This document shows, piece by piece, positions 43,401-55,327 of a stretch of 64,000 bases of DNA. How positions within the stretch are numbered: the stretch's first letter is position 1; every line of letters starts with the position of its first letter. The notes beneath the pieces are model-generated. The model saw only the letters and a list, made by a program, of their open reading frames with translations. It did not search any database and was not told where the DNA came from. The position numbers and the translations under genes were made by a program. The stretch is from Isoetes taiwanensis (taxonomy: Eukaryota; Streptophyta; Lycopodiopsida; Isoetales; Isoetaceae). Location of the stretch: NCBI GenBank assembly GCA_021234155.1, contig JAJEKV010000036.1, forward strand, positions 10,555,426 through 10,619,425, written 5' to 3'.

Positions 43401-43896
43401 CAATACTTGTTGAAGATATTCCTTCACAATTATCATATGTAGGGCTGATTCTAGGAGGGTCTAGAATATTCTAGAACCTACATGCATGCACGACACTTGG
43501 CATAATCTCATCCATTGGAGTGGTACAATCCTGGTTGTTGGCCTAGATATATATAGAGGCACCTTCTTCTTGTCGAACCATTCTGGTTCAACGTCAGTCT
43601 TGAGCCTTCTAGGCATTTATCTCGTATTCATGTTTGCCTTATGGCCATTGTATTCTTGATTCTTCATCATATATCATATTTTTCGCCGATCTTGACGTAC
43701 GCCTTTCCTATTTTCCATGTATTTTTCTTGTTTTCGAGTAGGCTCATGAGAATACCACTCCCTTCTTCAATTATTGTGTCATTATCTAGAAATGATATTG
43801 TTAGGGCATATGTTGCAACATCATATATATGACAATAAGTATCAATAGTGAAGAAACATTACTTAATTAATTTTATTGGTACTCCAGTTGTTTTTC

Positions 43897-44743
43897 AGGT
43901 GATGAAAGCCTCAAATGAATTCTAGTTTTTTTCTGGTTTGAATTCTAAAATTTTTGTCACACCGGGGGGGCGTCCCTAAGGCCCCGAAGGGGCCAAAAAA
44001 AATTTTTTGCAACACAAACCATTAACATCCAACATATAAAAATTAAATCCCCCAACACATAACAACCAACACATAACAACCATTGACATTAACAACCAAC
44101 ACACAACGACCATTGACATTAATTAACACAACCATTGGGTCCAACACATTTAAATTAAAATCCCCCTTAAACTTCCTTTGGTTTGGGTGCATATTCACAC
44201 GGGGGGTGACGTAGGGCAGCGAGAGCCCTCATAATTGTATTTTGCACGCACGAAATCAACACCATATAGTATTCCGCTTGAAATCTTATAGTATTTTGCG
44301 AATCTTGTTATATTAAAAAGCAAATTTTGTACTTGCATACCCCACAAACGAGGAACTTTACGTACGGTGTAGATTAAGGAATAAGGGGTGAATATGCCTA
44401 TCCAACAGCTCTCGTTGCCCGGAGTCACCCCCCGCGTGAATATGCACCCAAACCAAAGGAAGTTTAAGGGGGATTTTAATTTAAATGTGTTGGACCCAAT
44501 GGTTGTGTTAATTAATGTCAATGGTCGTTGTGTGTTGGTTGTTAATGTCAATGGTTGTTATGTGTTGGTTGTTATGTGTTGGGGGATTTAATTTTTATAT
44601 GTTGGATGTTAATGGTTTGTGTTGCAAAAAAAAAATTTTGGCCCCTTCTGGACCTTAGGGACGCCCCCCTCCCCAAAGTGTGACAAAAATTTTAGAATTC
44701 AAACCAGAAAAAAACTAGAATTCATTTGAGGCTTTCATCACCT
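43897..44743. mobile_element. Foldback element with ~315-bp terminal inverted repeats
   Basis: 43897-44210 is the near-perfect reverse complement of 44424-44743, both ends reading AGGTGATGAAAGCC. The ~213-base centre has no coding capacity. It sits inside the left arm of the larger inverted repeat, whose other arm lacks it, so it is a later insertion. No clear target duplication was found. Confidence 0.85.
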
Positions 44744-45110
44744 ATAGCTTTTGAATTTCATCACAATAAAACAAATAGAACATAAGTAAAAGTTACCATA
44801 AAGATAGAGCAGATTGATCCCATTATTCTGAAAGTCATAAAGTTTGCAACACCCATACACAAACATTTTCACCTAAAATTTAACAGCAGCCTTTGGCCTC
44901 CATGGATTCTTGTGGTGAGAAACCAAAGTGGGAAACTTTTCTCCTTGTTAGCACAAGGATCTAGAAGCCTTGGAATTTGCTTAATAACTGCCCCAAAATC
45001 TAAAAATGCATGGTAATTTTTTGCAAGCTTCATTCGGAATGAGCCATAAAACAATATCCAATAGCGCAATCCTGTATTAATCAGCTGGTAGGATGTGAAA
45101 GCTTACTAAA

Positions 45111-45520
45111 CCCGGCCGGAAAATTGCTGTTTTAGCATATACAACTTAACCAAACATATCCATATCATACACTATCAAAAAGATCTCGGAGAGAGCTTTC
45201 CAACGCAATAAAAATCATATGAAACAGAGCTCTGGATCAAAAGTTATAATAAGAAATGTGTTGCCGGTGGGGAAACTGCACTACATGCGCCCTTCAAGCC
45301 CTTCATGTGCCCAACCCGGCCGAAAAATTGCTGTTTTAGCATAGATAACTTAACCAAACATATCCATATTATACACTATCAAAAAGGTCTCGAAGAGAGC
45401 TTTCCAACGCAATACAAATCATCTGAAACAGAGCTCTGGATCAAAAGTTATGATAAGAAATGTGTTGCCGGCGGGGAAACTGCACTACATGCGCCCTTCA
45501 AGCCCTTTATGTGCCCATTA
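45111..45520. repeat. Two-unit direct repeat, ~204 bases
   Basis: Units start at 45111 and 45315 and share cccggccg, ttgctgttttagcata, cagagctctggatcaaaag and tgcgcccttcaagccc. They are very similar, suggesting a recent duplication. Confidence 0.85.
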
Positions 45521-45640
45521 TGCACCACACACACAAAAAGAGGACTTTTGTTGTGAGCCATTGGTTGTTGACCATTATGCACCACACGCACAAAAAAAGG
45601 GCTTTTGTTGTGAGCCATTGGTTGTTGACCAATTGAAAAA
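45517..45640. repeat. Two-unit direct repeat, ~63 bases
   Basis: Ttatgcaccacac ... cttttgttgtgagccattgg ... ttgttgacca occurs twice in tandem. Confidence 0.8.
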
Positions 45641-45989
45641 AAAAAGGCTAAAATCAATGGCTCAGAAATGGTGCACTCTAGATGTACGCATTAGTACATC
45701 CATCCATTTGAATACGTCACGAAATCATAGGAAAACCTTAGTGAAAAGCGTACAAAAACACAAAGAAAACCCCCTGTTATTATGCTACATATTAGCTTTA
45801 ATTTCCATTCATTTCACCACTAATTTCATTGGCTATTTTTGTCAATGTCATGGAACAAATTGAGAGTTTAATCGTTTTGCAACATGTTGAGAGTTTAATC
45901 GTCAAAATGCAAGCCATTCTATATAGATTATCTAGTTTATTTCCTCAAGTGCAAAGACAATGTCATGCAAGACATTGAGAGTCTAGGTA

Positions 45990-45993
45990 ATGC

Positions 45994-46053
<60 letters not shown>

Positions 46054-46054
46054 C
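45990..46054. repeat. (ATAG)n microsatellite
   Basis: About 15 uninterrupted copies of ATAG/TAGA. The matching point of the other inverted-repeat arm has none. Confidence 0.95.
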
Positions 46055-46102
46055 ACGAACAATTGGACCATCCCAATGCAAGGTTACATTATTAAATTCG
46101 TG

Positions 46103-47605
46103 AGAAGGAAGGAAGGAAGGAAGGAAGGAAGGTACTTTTATCGTCCACGGAGACCAATCGGTCTATGGGACCCAATACAAAAACGCAGCAAGCAGATTAC
46201 TGCCCGGATTAAAAAACCCCCGCCCCGAAGGGTTTTCGAGGGAAAACCGTGGCAAATCGCCTGTTGACAAACCTGCCCTAACATATAAAATGCACGAAAC
46301 ACCCAAATATATACAAATCACCGCACCAGTAGTGCCTAATCGTGAGCAGCCAGCGCGGGGCAATGGTGACCTCAGCAGTCCAAGACCTCCTCGAATATAC
46401 GACCCGTGGCACGTGACGGCGGTGTGCTCATCGGCAAATGTAAGGGCAAGTCCGGCCGCATTTTTTAAGGAGCGTGATCCGCCCGGATCCGACCAACGCC
46501 GGCAACTCGAAAGTGTGAGACTCATCCTCAATGGCACCCATTTGACAAAGACCGACAGAGCTCGTCTCCGGCGGGGGCTCCCCAATCCACCGCCTGCCTC
46601 GATGCGAAGATGGTGGGCACCTGTCTGCGAATGGAGGCAATGAGTCCAAGCTTTTTCGGGGGCAACCGGGAACGCAGTAGAGTCAGGGCCCCGTGCTAAC
46701 ACGGGTTGATGTGCTCCTTGTAATGGGCCATTTTGACCTGCTCTAGAGTCGCCGGTCCCGAGCTTGCCAAGGAAACAAGCGCCTAGGTACCCCCCGCGGT
46801 TGTCACGATCGGCCCAGCCAGGTCCACTGACGATCTGCGGTTCTCCGCCGACGCTCCATCCGGTGAACCATCGATCTCTTTACCCTTCCAACAGGCCCTA
46901 AGCGGCCGCGGACCCATTGCCACAAAGTAAGTCGGTCGCGGGAGCCGAAAGCATCACCCATAGTAACCACTTTCAAAAATAGACGATGTGTCTATCAAGG
47001 GCTGCCAGCGGCGGCAAGAATCCAATTTCCCCGCAAAGAAAATCGATAGGGGACTGAAGGTTTCACCCCAAGTGCCCGTGCAAAAATGCCTTCTCGCACT
47101 GCTCCAAGTCATTCCAGTCGCCAAAGAGACGACGGGCCCCAAACCTCCGACTCTGCATGGGCCGACAAAGCTCGACCGGTGCCCTAACAGGATGTGACCG
47201 ATGGCCCCAATCATAGAGCTCTCACCGGGTGATCAAGTTCTCGCATGGCATAAAGCGCTTCCAGCTCTTGTCACCCGCAGCGGATAGACGCCTCCCAAAT
47301 AGAGGCGAGGGGGAACTCCACCCCTAGGTACTTGTAGGTGGGCGTGGCGTCCACAGTCATCCCCCGATATGTGAGTGCAGGAGGCATGGGGTGACGGAAG
47401 AGGATATGAGAACCACCCCGTCTTGGCCGATTCACGCCAGCATGTCTCAGAGTAGCGACAAAATGTGTCTAGGGCATCCAGTGAGACCGCATAGCTTCGG
47501 GGTGTGGGCCAAAGAGCCAACATCGTCCGCATATAGATGAGCCGGCCGAATGAGCCGGGTGCAAAAGTCAGATGCCATCCCCCATGCTCAAGAAGCTGCA
47601 TGCGT
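46103..47605 (-). mobile_element. LINE copy with (TTCC)n tail, 5'-truncated
   Basis: The minus-strand 3' end reads CGATAAAAGTACC followed by seven TTCC units. Inside, decayed RT sequence gives LIYM-T--LA-WPTP (YADD region) at about 47520-47550 and DALDTFC. Nucleotide identity with the copy at 49234-52440 is high. The insertion splits the left arm of the large inverted repeat. Confidence 0.8.
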
Positions 47606-47615
47606 AGAAATTTTT

Positions 47616-47947
47616 TCATAATGGATTAAGGTTACTATCTAATGCATCGAGAAAGTTAATAGAGCTAACAGTGGGAAAAACATAAGCACAAAAGCCATGA
47701 AGATAGGGAAAGCACACATCTGTTCTTGTTCTGGCCAGAACAAGAAGTAAATAAGTGGATGACCAATAAATCACGCAAATTACATAATTTTTTGCATACA
47801 CATGATGACATAGATGCTTTATTCGGCAGTTTGTCTACTCTTTTGAGAAGGTCGGATGCATTCACTTGTTTTGGCCAGATATGTGTTTCTCCTACCTTCA
47901 TGGCTTTTGTGCTTATGTCTTCCCCGCTGTTAGCTCTATTAACTTAA
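47616..47947. pseudogene. DUF7869-type remnants at centre of inverted repeat
   Basis: Minus strand near 47700-47755 encodes SGQNKNRCVLSL. Plus strand at 47795-47850 encodes HTHDDIDALFGSLSTLLRR, the other DUF7869 signature. The two read in opposite directions, so the remnant is rearranged around the symmetry centre of the palindrome. Confidence 0.55.
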
Positions 47948-49018
47948 CTTAGTTGATGCATTAAATAGTAACCTTAATCCATTATGAAAAAATTTCCATG
48001 GTCATAACCATTCATCCTTTTCACGAATTAATAACTTAATCTTGCATTAGAATTGTCCAATTGTTCGTGTCTCATGCTAGCATTACCTAGAATGCATGGT
48101 AAACTCTCAATGTCTTGCATGGCAATGTCCTTGCCCGTGAAGAAATAAACTAAACAATCTATATAAAATGGCTTGCATTTTGACGATTAAACTCTCAATG
48201 TGTTGAAAGACCATTAAACTCTCAATTTTTTCCATGACATTAACAACAATAGCCAATGAAAGTAAAGATATAACGTGAAATGCAATGAATGGAAATTAAA
48301 GATATAACGTGAAAACCAACTGGAGTATCAATAATATTAATTAAGTGATGTTTCTTCACTATTGATACTTATCGACACATACATGATACTGCAACATATG
48401 CCCTAACAGTCTCATTTCTAGATAATGACACAATAATTGAACAAGGGAGTGGTATTGTTATGAACCTACTCGAAAACAAGAATGATACATGGAAAATACG
48501 CGAGAAATATGCCAAGATCGGCGAAGAATCTGACATATGATGAAGAATCAAGAATACAATGGCCCAAAGGCAAGCAGGAATACGAGACTGATGCCTAGAA
48601 GGCTCAAGACGGGCGTGAACTGGAATGGTTCGACAAGAAGAAGGTGCCTCTATATATGTCTAGGCCAACAGCCAAGATCGCACCACTCCAATGGACGAGA
48701 TCATGCGTGCATGCATGTAGGTTCTAGTATATTCTAGACCCTCCTGGAATCAGCCATGCATATGAAGAAGATGTAAGTGAATGTCTTCAACAAGTATCGC
48801 ACTTGGCAAAGGTGGATGACTCGTAGCCAGAAGGTTCCAAGTTGAAATTCTGCCTTGTGCAACTATCCTTTTGCATCCTTTGTGACGACCATCTTTTAAT
48901 GAGTAGAATACTCGTATGGTATGAATACACATATGGTCATCATAGGCATTAAAAGTGGTATTACGATTGTCATAAACCTTAACAAGTGCATTATCATTAT
49001 TACAATTACAATCCTAAA
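47860..49018 (-). repeat. Right arm of large inverted repeat
   Basis: It is an uninterrupted ~1.15-kb inverted counterpart of the left arm, containing the TATATATAG box (minus strand, near 48655), the tctagaccctcctgga block and the tRNA-related piece at 48797-48865. No intact gene. Confidence 0.75.
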
Positions 49019-49233
49019 CTCTAAGATCAGCTCAAGCCATGTCTAAGATGTGTCCATTGAAGCATATATATAATGGAGTCCCAACAATCATTACAGATTA
49101 ATGAAACTTCCAAGTTGCAGCAAATCAAATGTAGACATTAATAAATGAGCAAACTTACTTTCAGGTTGTGGATCTGCCATGTGTAAAATCTGTTCATTGA
49201 AGTACATCTATGGTGAAGTCCCAATAATCATAA
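49019..49233. repeat. Degenerate tandem array, left of LINE
   Basis: Diverged units with gtgtccattgaag, tggtgaagtcccaataatcat and ggttgtggatctgcc recur here and at 52441-52640. The LINE appears to have inserted into this array. Confidence 0.55.
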
Positions 49234-52200
49234 GGAAGGAAGGAAGGAAGGAAGGAAGGTACTTTTATCGTCCACGGAGACCAATCGGTCTATGGGACCC
49301 AATACAAAAAGCGCAAAAGCGGATTCTTGCCGGATTAAAAACCCAGCCAAGGGTTTTCGAGGGAAAAACCGTGGCAGCAATCAGCCTGCTGACAAACTGT
49401 GCTAATCATATAAAATGCAGAAACATGCCAATATATACAGTCATGCACCACCCCCGTAGTGCCTAGTCAGCGGACAGCCAGGCGGGGGCAAAGGTGACCT
49501 CGCATGTCCGGTACCTCACGGATGTATGACCCGGGCACGCGTCTTGACGGTGTGTTCATCGGCAAATGCAAGGGCACGCGTCCGGCCGTACTAAGGGGAG
49601 CCGTATCGGCCCGGATCGGCCGAGCGGGCAACTCGGAAAGTGTGAGACTCATCCTCAATGGCACCCGTTTGACAAAGACTGACAGAGCACGTCTGGCGGG
49701 GCTCCCAATCCACCGCCCGCCTCGATCACGAAGATGGTGGGCACCTGCGAATGGAGGCAATGAGTCTCAAGCTTTTTGGGCGTTTGGGGAACGAGTAGTA
49801 AATTTGTGGGCCCCGGCTAACACTGGGGTTGATGTGCTCCTTGTAATGGGCCATTTTGACTGCTCTAGAGCAATGGGGTCCCGAGCTTGCCAAGGAAACA
49901 AGCATCTAGGTACTCCCCGCGGCCGCCACGATCGGCGTCACATTGCGCCCGGTATGCGCATCGTGCTCTCGCCCGTTCCATCTGGCGAACCAGCGATCTC
50001 TCTTACCCCTCCAACGGGCCCTAAGCGGCTGCGGACTCATGGCCACGGTGTAAGCCCAGTCGCGGGGAGCCGAGCATCACCCATAGTAACCACTTTAAAA
50101 ATAGACAATGTGTCTATCAAAGGCTGCCGTTGAAGCGGCAAGAATCCGGTTTCTGCAGCCAGAATCGATAGGGGGCCGAAGGTTTCACCCCAAGTGCGGT
50201 GCCAAAAATGCCTTCGCACTTGCTCCAAGTCATTCCAGTCGTCAAAGAGGCAGCGGCCAGGGCCCCAAACCTCGACCCGTCTGGAAGGGCGGGCTCGACC
50301 CGGTGCGAGCAGATGTGACCGATGGCCCCAATCATATAGCTCTGCTTTGGTGGTTGTTGTTCTGCATGGCATAAAAGCTTTTCCCTACTATTTGTCACCT
50401 TAGCGGATAGACGCCTCCCTCCAGAGAAGAGGAGGGGAACTCCACCCCTAGGTACTTGTAGGTGGGCGTGGCGTCCACAGCATCCCCGATATGTGAGTGC
50501 GGGAGGCATGGGGTGGCGTGAAGAGGATATGAGAACCACCACAGTCTTGGCGGATTGACGCGCATGTCGTAGCGACAAAATGTGTCTAGGGCATCCGGTG
50601 AGACCGCATAGCTTCGGGGTGTGGGCCAATGAGCCAACATCGTCTGCATATAGATGAGGCGGATGACACGTGCAAAAGGCGTATGCCATCCCCATGCTCG
50701 ATAAGCCGGGGCTCTAAGCCGACAATGTAGAGGCCAAAAGTGTTGGCGAGAGGGGCAACCTACGCCGGACCGATACTCTTGGTGAATGCTTGGCCGTCGG
50801 CATCCTCGCCAAAACAACTCTCATACAACCTCGTATATGGCATTCTCGCGCAGGCGGCGGGAGCCCCAGTTTGACGCAGTGAGCCCACGCCTTTTCCGGG
50901 GGACAGTATCAAAAGCCTTTGCGAAGTCCACAAAGCGGCAATACAAGTCCAAATAGATGATTCCGGCTGCCTCTTCAATCGCCCGCAGCGTAAAGATATG
51001 GTCAATCGTTGAGTGGCGGGTCGAAAAGTTGCTGTGTAAGGGCTCGCACATCCTGCCTCGCCCGGTAGGTCAATCTGCTGCTTTCGAGAATGCCGATAGC
51101 AACGGTTTGGCAAATCTTGAATCGACCATGATCGTCCTGTAATTGGTCGGATAGTGTGGAGTCGCCCGCCTTGTGAATGGGAACAACCCCGCTTGTGGTC
51201 CATTGTCGGGGAAACCCTCCCGCAATGCTCGTTGAACGGTAGTGAGGACCGGCACAAGCTGGCGCCTGCCGCCCACTTGAGTAACTCGCCTGCATACCAT
51301 CGAGGTCACCTGCCTTCCCATTAGCTAGCCGTTGCGTGGCCCTCCTCAACATCCTCGTCCCACGAGAACCAATGGGAGGCCATCCTGGGGGGGGTATGGG
51401 CGTACGCGTCCTGGCGGGTCATAGAGCCGCTTTTACCAAATCTGCTCCCCGGGGTGTGATGTCCCTGTAGGGTTTGGGCTGGCCTTGAAGCACTCTGCGC
51501 CAAAAGGTTCGAGGATGAGTGTCCAAAGAGCGAACATCTCCCCACGATGCTTGGCAAGGTACCGCGCCTTTGTGTCCTTCGGATGGGCGCGATGCGTCAA
51601 TGGTGGCTTCTGGCGTACTGGATCCCGAATGTGACGGAGCTGCCGCTTGCGTTCTTCTGATCCGCATCAAACCATCGTTTCTGCGGGAATGTTGCTGACC
51701 CCGAAGGCCACGGCGGGGGTCTGCCAAAGCACTGTCCGTACATCCCGTAATAGCTGGTCACCGGTTCCATCTGGCCGCTCTAGTGTGGAGGTCTGCCGAA
51801 GTGCGGGAGGCGTCCATGAGCATCTCGGCGTAGTCCTCTCGCCTGCTCATAATCGAGTCTCAACCGAGGGGCGAGGGATCCTGGCATAGTGGGGGTTCAC
51901 GGCGCTCGCCAAACCAGTCCAAATAAAGTGGGAGGTGATCCGAAATGCGACCTCCTCATCCCGTATGCCCTGTGCCCACCCGGAAGCTTGGCCCGATGAG
52001 ATGCATATCTTGCGCCAACTACAAGCACATAGTCCACCACACTAGACCCTCCCCGATTGTCACATGCGCATGTGCACTTGCGAGAATCGCCACCTTTGTG
52101 AAAGGCCATTGCAAATTATCAAGTCAAAAATGCCACATAGCGGGAGCAACTGCGCGCCAAAGCGAGTGACACGTCATCCGACCAGCGTGGCGGGGCTACT

Positions 52201-52440
52201 ACTGGCGAAGTTGCGGGACATCCTCGTGAGGGGTCAAGTCGCATGGGCTGCTCTACTCTGTCCGCATTGAAATCTCCAAGAAGGGCGACCCTACCCAACT
52301 AGCGTCTTTAGCTTTGTATGTCATCATATAGATCGACATACGGGTCCATCCTATCCGCATCGGGGTGGCTGCGATAGAAGGTGCTGTCTGCGTGAGGGAA
52401 ATAACAGGCGGCCAGAAAAAGAGGGTTGCCACTGGCCAGA
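49234..52440 (-). mobile_element. LINE copy with endonuclease and RT, (TTCC)n tail
   Basis: The longest copy of the family. The 3' end on the minus strand has the conserved cgtggacgataaaagtacc block followed by TTCC repeats. RT lies at about 50040-51350 and the C-terminal part of an apurinic-type endonuclease at 51900-52440. A Cys/His-containing region follows RT. 5'-truncated, with no ORF1 or 5' untranslated region. Confidence 0.85.
50037..51352 (-). pseudogene. LINE reverse transcriptase, frameshifted
   Basis: Motifs in order on the minus strand: RLANGKAGDLDGMQA, FPRQWTTSGVVPIHKAGDS, KAFDTVPRKR (51 kb region, DxxKAFDxV type), and PHLYADDVGSLAHTP with YADD at 50639-50650, then LDALDTFC-like sequence. 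These are RT fingers, palm and catalytic motifs of a non-LTR element. The parts are in different frames with several shifts, so the enzyme is not produced. Confidence 0.8.
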
Positions 52441-52490
52441 ATAAGGGATAATAGAATGGACATAATCGATGCTGGTGGAAGAAGCAACTC
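51890..52490 (-). pseudogene. LINE endonuclease domain, C-terminal part
   Basis: The minus strand encodes LFLAACYFPHADSTFY, then NRGGSSVVDYVLV and a trailing RRS(D)H motif, as in the exonuclease/endonuclease/phosphatase fold of LINEs (S-x-VDYV ... SDH). The N-terminal third is missing and the frame shifts at the SDH motif. Confidence 0.65.
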
Positions 52491-52640
52491 AGTCATAATT
52501 TAGCAAACTCACTTCCCAAGTTTTCCCAACAATCATAAGGGATGATAGAAATGGACAGAATTGATGCTGGTGGAAGAAGCAACTCGGATCCAATTTAGCA
52601 AACAGACTTCCCAGGTTGTGCATCTAACCAATTCTATTCA
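52441..52640. repeat. Degenerate tandem array, right of LINE
   Basis: Two copies of an ~88-base unit containing gatgctggtggaagaagcaac and atttagcaaac. Confidence 0.7.
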
Positions 52641-54160
52641 AAGTCAAATATTCTAGCATGTTGGCAAGCATGATGTACCAACATTTGTGATAAATGTAAA
52701 TCGATAACAAAAAATATACACATACATTGGAGAAATGAATTACCTCTTTATTTGCTGGCAATCTTGTTGAAGTTTGCATCTATTTGGTCATTCCTGCAGG
52801 CAAAAAATCTAGATCAGGCATAGGCCAGGACCTGTTCAAGAAACAACAAGTTTGAAGGAATAAAATTCATGAAACTTTATACACATGATGCTGTATGTAC
52901 ATGGATGCGGTGCAAGCATTGTGTGATGCAACAGTGACTTCAACTACAGTCACCTTAAATTGAATGCAAAGTCTAGTGGTAAAAAAGGACATAGAGAAAT
53001 ACATATTGGTAGACCCATACAATCTCTAATAGTCACGCAAAATCAGAATTGAAGTTCAACAATAGTTATTTACAATTATCCATGATAAATCAGTATATGT
53101 CCATGTGTTTCCTGTGCAACTTAAATGAGTTGTTCTACAACATAGAGATGTTCTGTTAGTTATACTAGAAACAATTAGAAACAATCGACCTACAGATCTA
53201 CATGTTCAAACCTGTGCATGCAACACAAATGCGAAGACTATGAACTAGCTTCCAAGTTAAACACTACAAACATTTTCTAAGCTCTATTACAAATCATTCA
53301 TGATGTGCTTGATCTTCCTTCCATCAATTGAATCAGAGGAACTTAACTGATCCACGATCATCATTAACAATACAGAGCCTATAACATGGGAGTCCGACGT
53401 GCCAAAATTAATGTCCAGAGTAAAGCACCAATGACAATACTCCATTCATCTTAAATTGATAGATGAACAAAATCTAGAGAATCCCAGTAAAACCATGCTC
53501 TAAAAACAACCGAATAGAGCCTCAAAAGCTTCAAATACACGATCCTAATAAATACATGCAAGAAATTACCTGAAAGTTGTGGATGATCATGCCATAAATC
53601 TGGATTAAGCACTCACAAACTTAAAAGAGAACAACAAATCCAAAAGTTAACGGTTTCTAGATCCCAAGGGGTTACCAAGCACATCATTTCGACTGTCCGT
53701 GAAAGAAGCTACACAAGTAAACATCTGTGAGCTTAAAAAGCCAAGGCAGATGCCTATGCCTGTTTCGATCAACTCCACTATTCTTAAAATGACCAAAGTC
53801 TAAGAAAAATAGGAGCATCAATAGTATGCTTCAAATCCAAAAGAATACTATACTCTAATAGCCATACAATGCATCCCTATCATATTAAAGGGTTAGGAGA
53901 ATCATATAGCACATCCAGTCAAAATGTGTAAATAAATAAAAAAGTGGATCAGATTATAGAGATCGTAAACCTACAAATCAGGGACAACAGTTTTCTTACC
54001 TTGTATAGCATCAAAGATGGAGATCTAAAAGCACAGTGCACAATAGATGTTTTTACTCCACATGAAGATTCCAAATGGGATCATCTTTGAGAATGGAGAT
54101 GAAGCTTCAAATAGTAAACAAATTTCTGCCCTTATTCCTCTAATCTTCTGGAATTGTATT
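52641..54160. other. AT-rich stretch without recognised gene
   Basis: No ORF over ~60 codons and no recognised repeat beyond scattered similarity to the neighbouring array. Confidence 0.4.
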
Positions 54161-54161
54161 C

Positions 54162-54307
54162 CTATATAAACACAAAGCCCTAATTTTGCAAGACAACTAA
54201 CGTTATACTCAAGAACCAGCTAAGCTAAAAGCAAAACTCCTTACCTCTGTTTCTTTAATCCTTCAACCTCTGCTTCATCCATTCTTCAATCTCAATTGCC
54301 TCAGAAG
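54162..54307 (+). promoter_or_regulatory. Candidate plant promoter with non-coding leader exon
   Basis: CTATATAAA at 54162-54170 is followed by an A/C-rich leader with no ATG and then a GTAATT donor-like site at 54308. This looks like a TATA box and a first non-coding exon of a plus-strand gene whose coding part is not seen; the copia element downstream may have displaced it. Confidence 0.4.
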
Positions 54308-54831
54308 GTAATTAAGAATATAGATATGCTTCTTGTACAAATGATATTATCAGAGTTCAGATGTGCAGTGTAGAACTTTGCATGACGACTCGAACGTGAG
54401 CAAAAGATCTTGAGCTAGCGGCAATGGTATCATCCATAAAGATGCAAGCTAACATCATAAGTCTTGGCCCAATAGAAACACGATGCACCACCCCTGTTTC
54501 CTGTTCGGCAACATGTAAGCCTATTAAAACTTTTTGAACAATTTTTTTTTTTAAAGCGAAGCTTCTATACCAAGAACTCTTGCAAGGTATTCAAATGCGG
54601 TCCATTTCGAACCTTGATTCGTGGCATGCACGCCGAATCTGGCACCGCCTCTCCACCCATTTTAGATATTTCTATCTGGAAAAACCCAAAGCCCAAAATA
54701 TTTCCCGATTTTTGGAGTGTCGGGACTTTTTTTCGACAGCCAAAACAAACCCAATCCTTAGAGAAACAAACCAAAGCAAAAATCCAAAAAGTTTTTGGAA
54801 CCCCGGAAAAACCGAATTTAAACAATAGGAT
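54308..54831. other. Non-coding stretch before the truncated copia LTR
   Basis: A 10-base T run near 54541 is followed by sequence with overlapping short ORFs on both strands (54565-54898), none recognised. Confidence 0.3.
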
Positions 54832-55023
54832 ATTAGGTGTAACCTTTAAATGTTTAATCTCCACCTTTAACCAGAAGGATATAATCTTAACCTTGTAGAT
54901 TAGGTTGATCCCTGCTATCTAACTTCCATGTTCATGCAAAGTCATCTTCTGCTGATCTACAATGTCCTGGGTAATATGTCTGTGCATTCATATATGTATT
55001 ACTTTGACTTGACTAATCCTTCA
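54832..55023 (-). repeat. Truncated 3' LTR of copia element
   Basis: It matches the last ~190 bases (plus-strand order) of the right LTR, ending GACTAATCCTTCA. The other ~445 bases are absent. The adjacent minus-strand sequence TTAAAGCGGGAA is a polypurine tract. Confidence 0.85.
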
Positions 55024-55327
55024 TTCCCGCTTTAAGCCATAAGTAATATAGTGTATCTTTAATACAATGTATCTTTTCTTTTAGAGTAATAAACCTGAAT
55101 TCTGATAATGCTTTTGTCATGATAACAGCCAGACTGTTCACATATATTAGTTTAATCATGCCTTTTTTACAGCTTCTCTGATGAAGTGTAATTCGAGCTC
55201 AATGTGCTTGGATCTTTCAGCAAAATAGGGATTTTAGACATAGCTATACAACTTGTATTATCACAAAACATTTATGTAGATTGATTATGCTCAATCCCAA
55301 GTTCACTGATCATTCTTCTTTCCCATA

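Larger units (their letters stand above)
44744..45794. other. Inserted segment with tandem duplications
   Basis: This segment is absent from the right inverted-repeat arm. It contains a ~204-base direct duplication and a ~63-base duplication (listed separately) and no gene. A 66-codon minus-strand ORF (44869-45069) is unrecognised. Confidence 0.45.
43178..47750 (+). repeat. Left arm of large inverted repeat, interrupted
   Basis: Segments 43178-43895, about 45795-46100 and about 47605-47750 match, in order and inverted, the right arm (47860-49018). The shared sequence includes tctagaatattctagaac-like motifs, a TATATATAGAGG promoter-like box (about 43552) and a DUF7869-type segment at the centre. 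The arm is split by a foldback element, a tandem-repeat-bearing insertion and a LINE copy. Confidence 0.75.
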
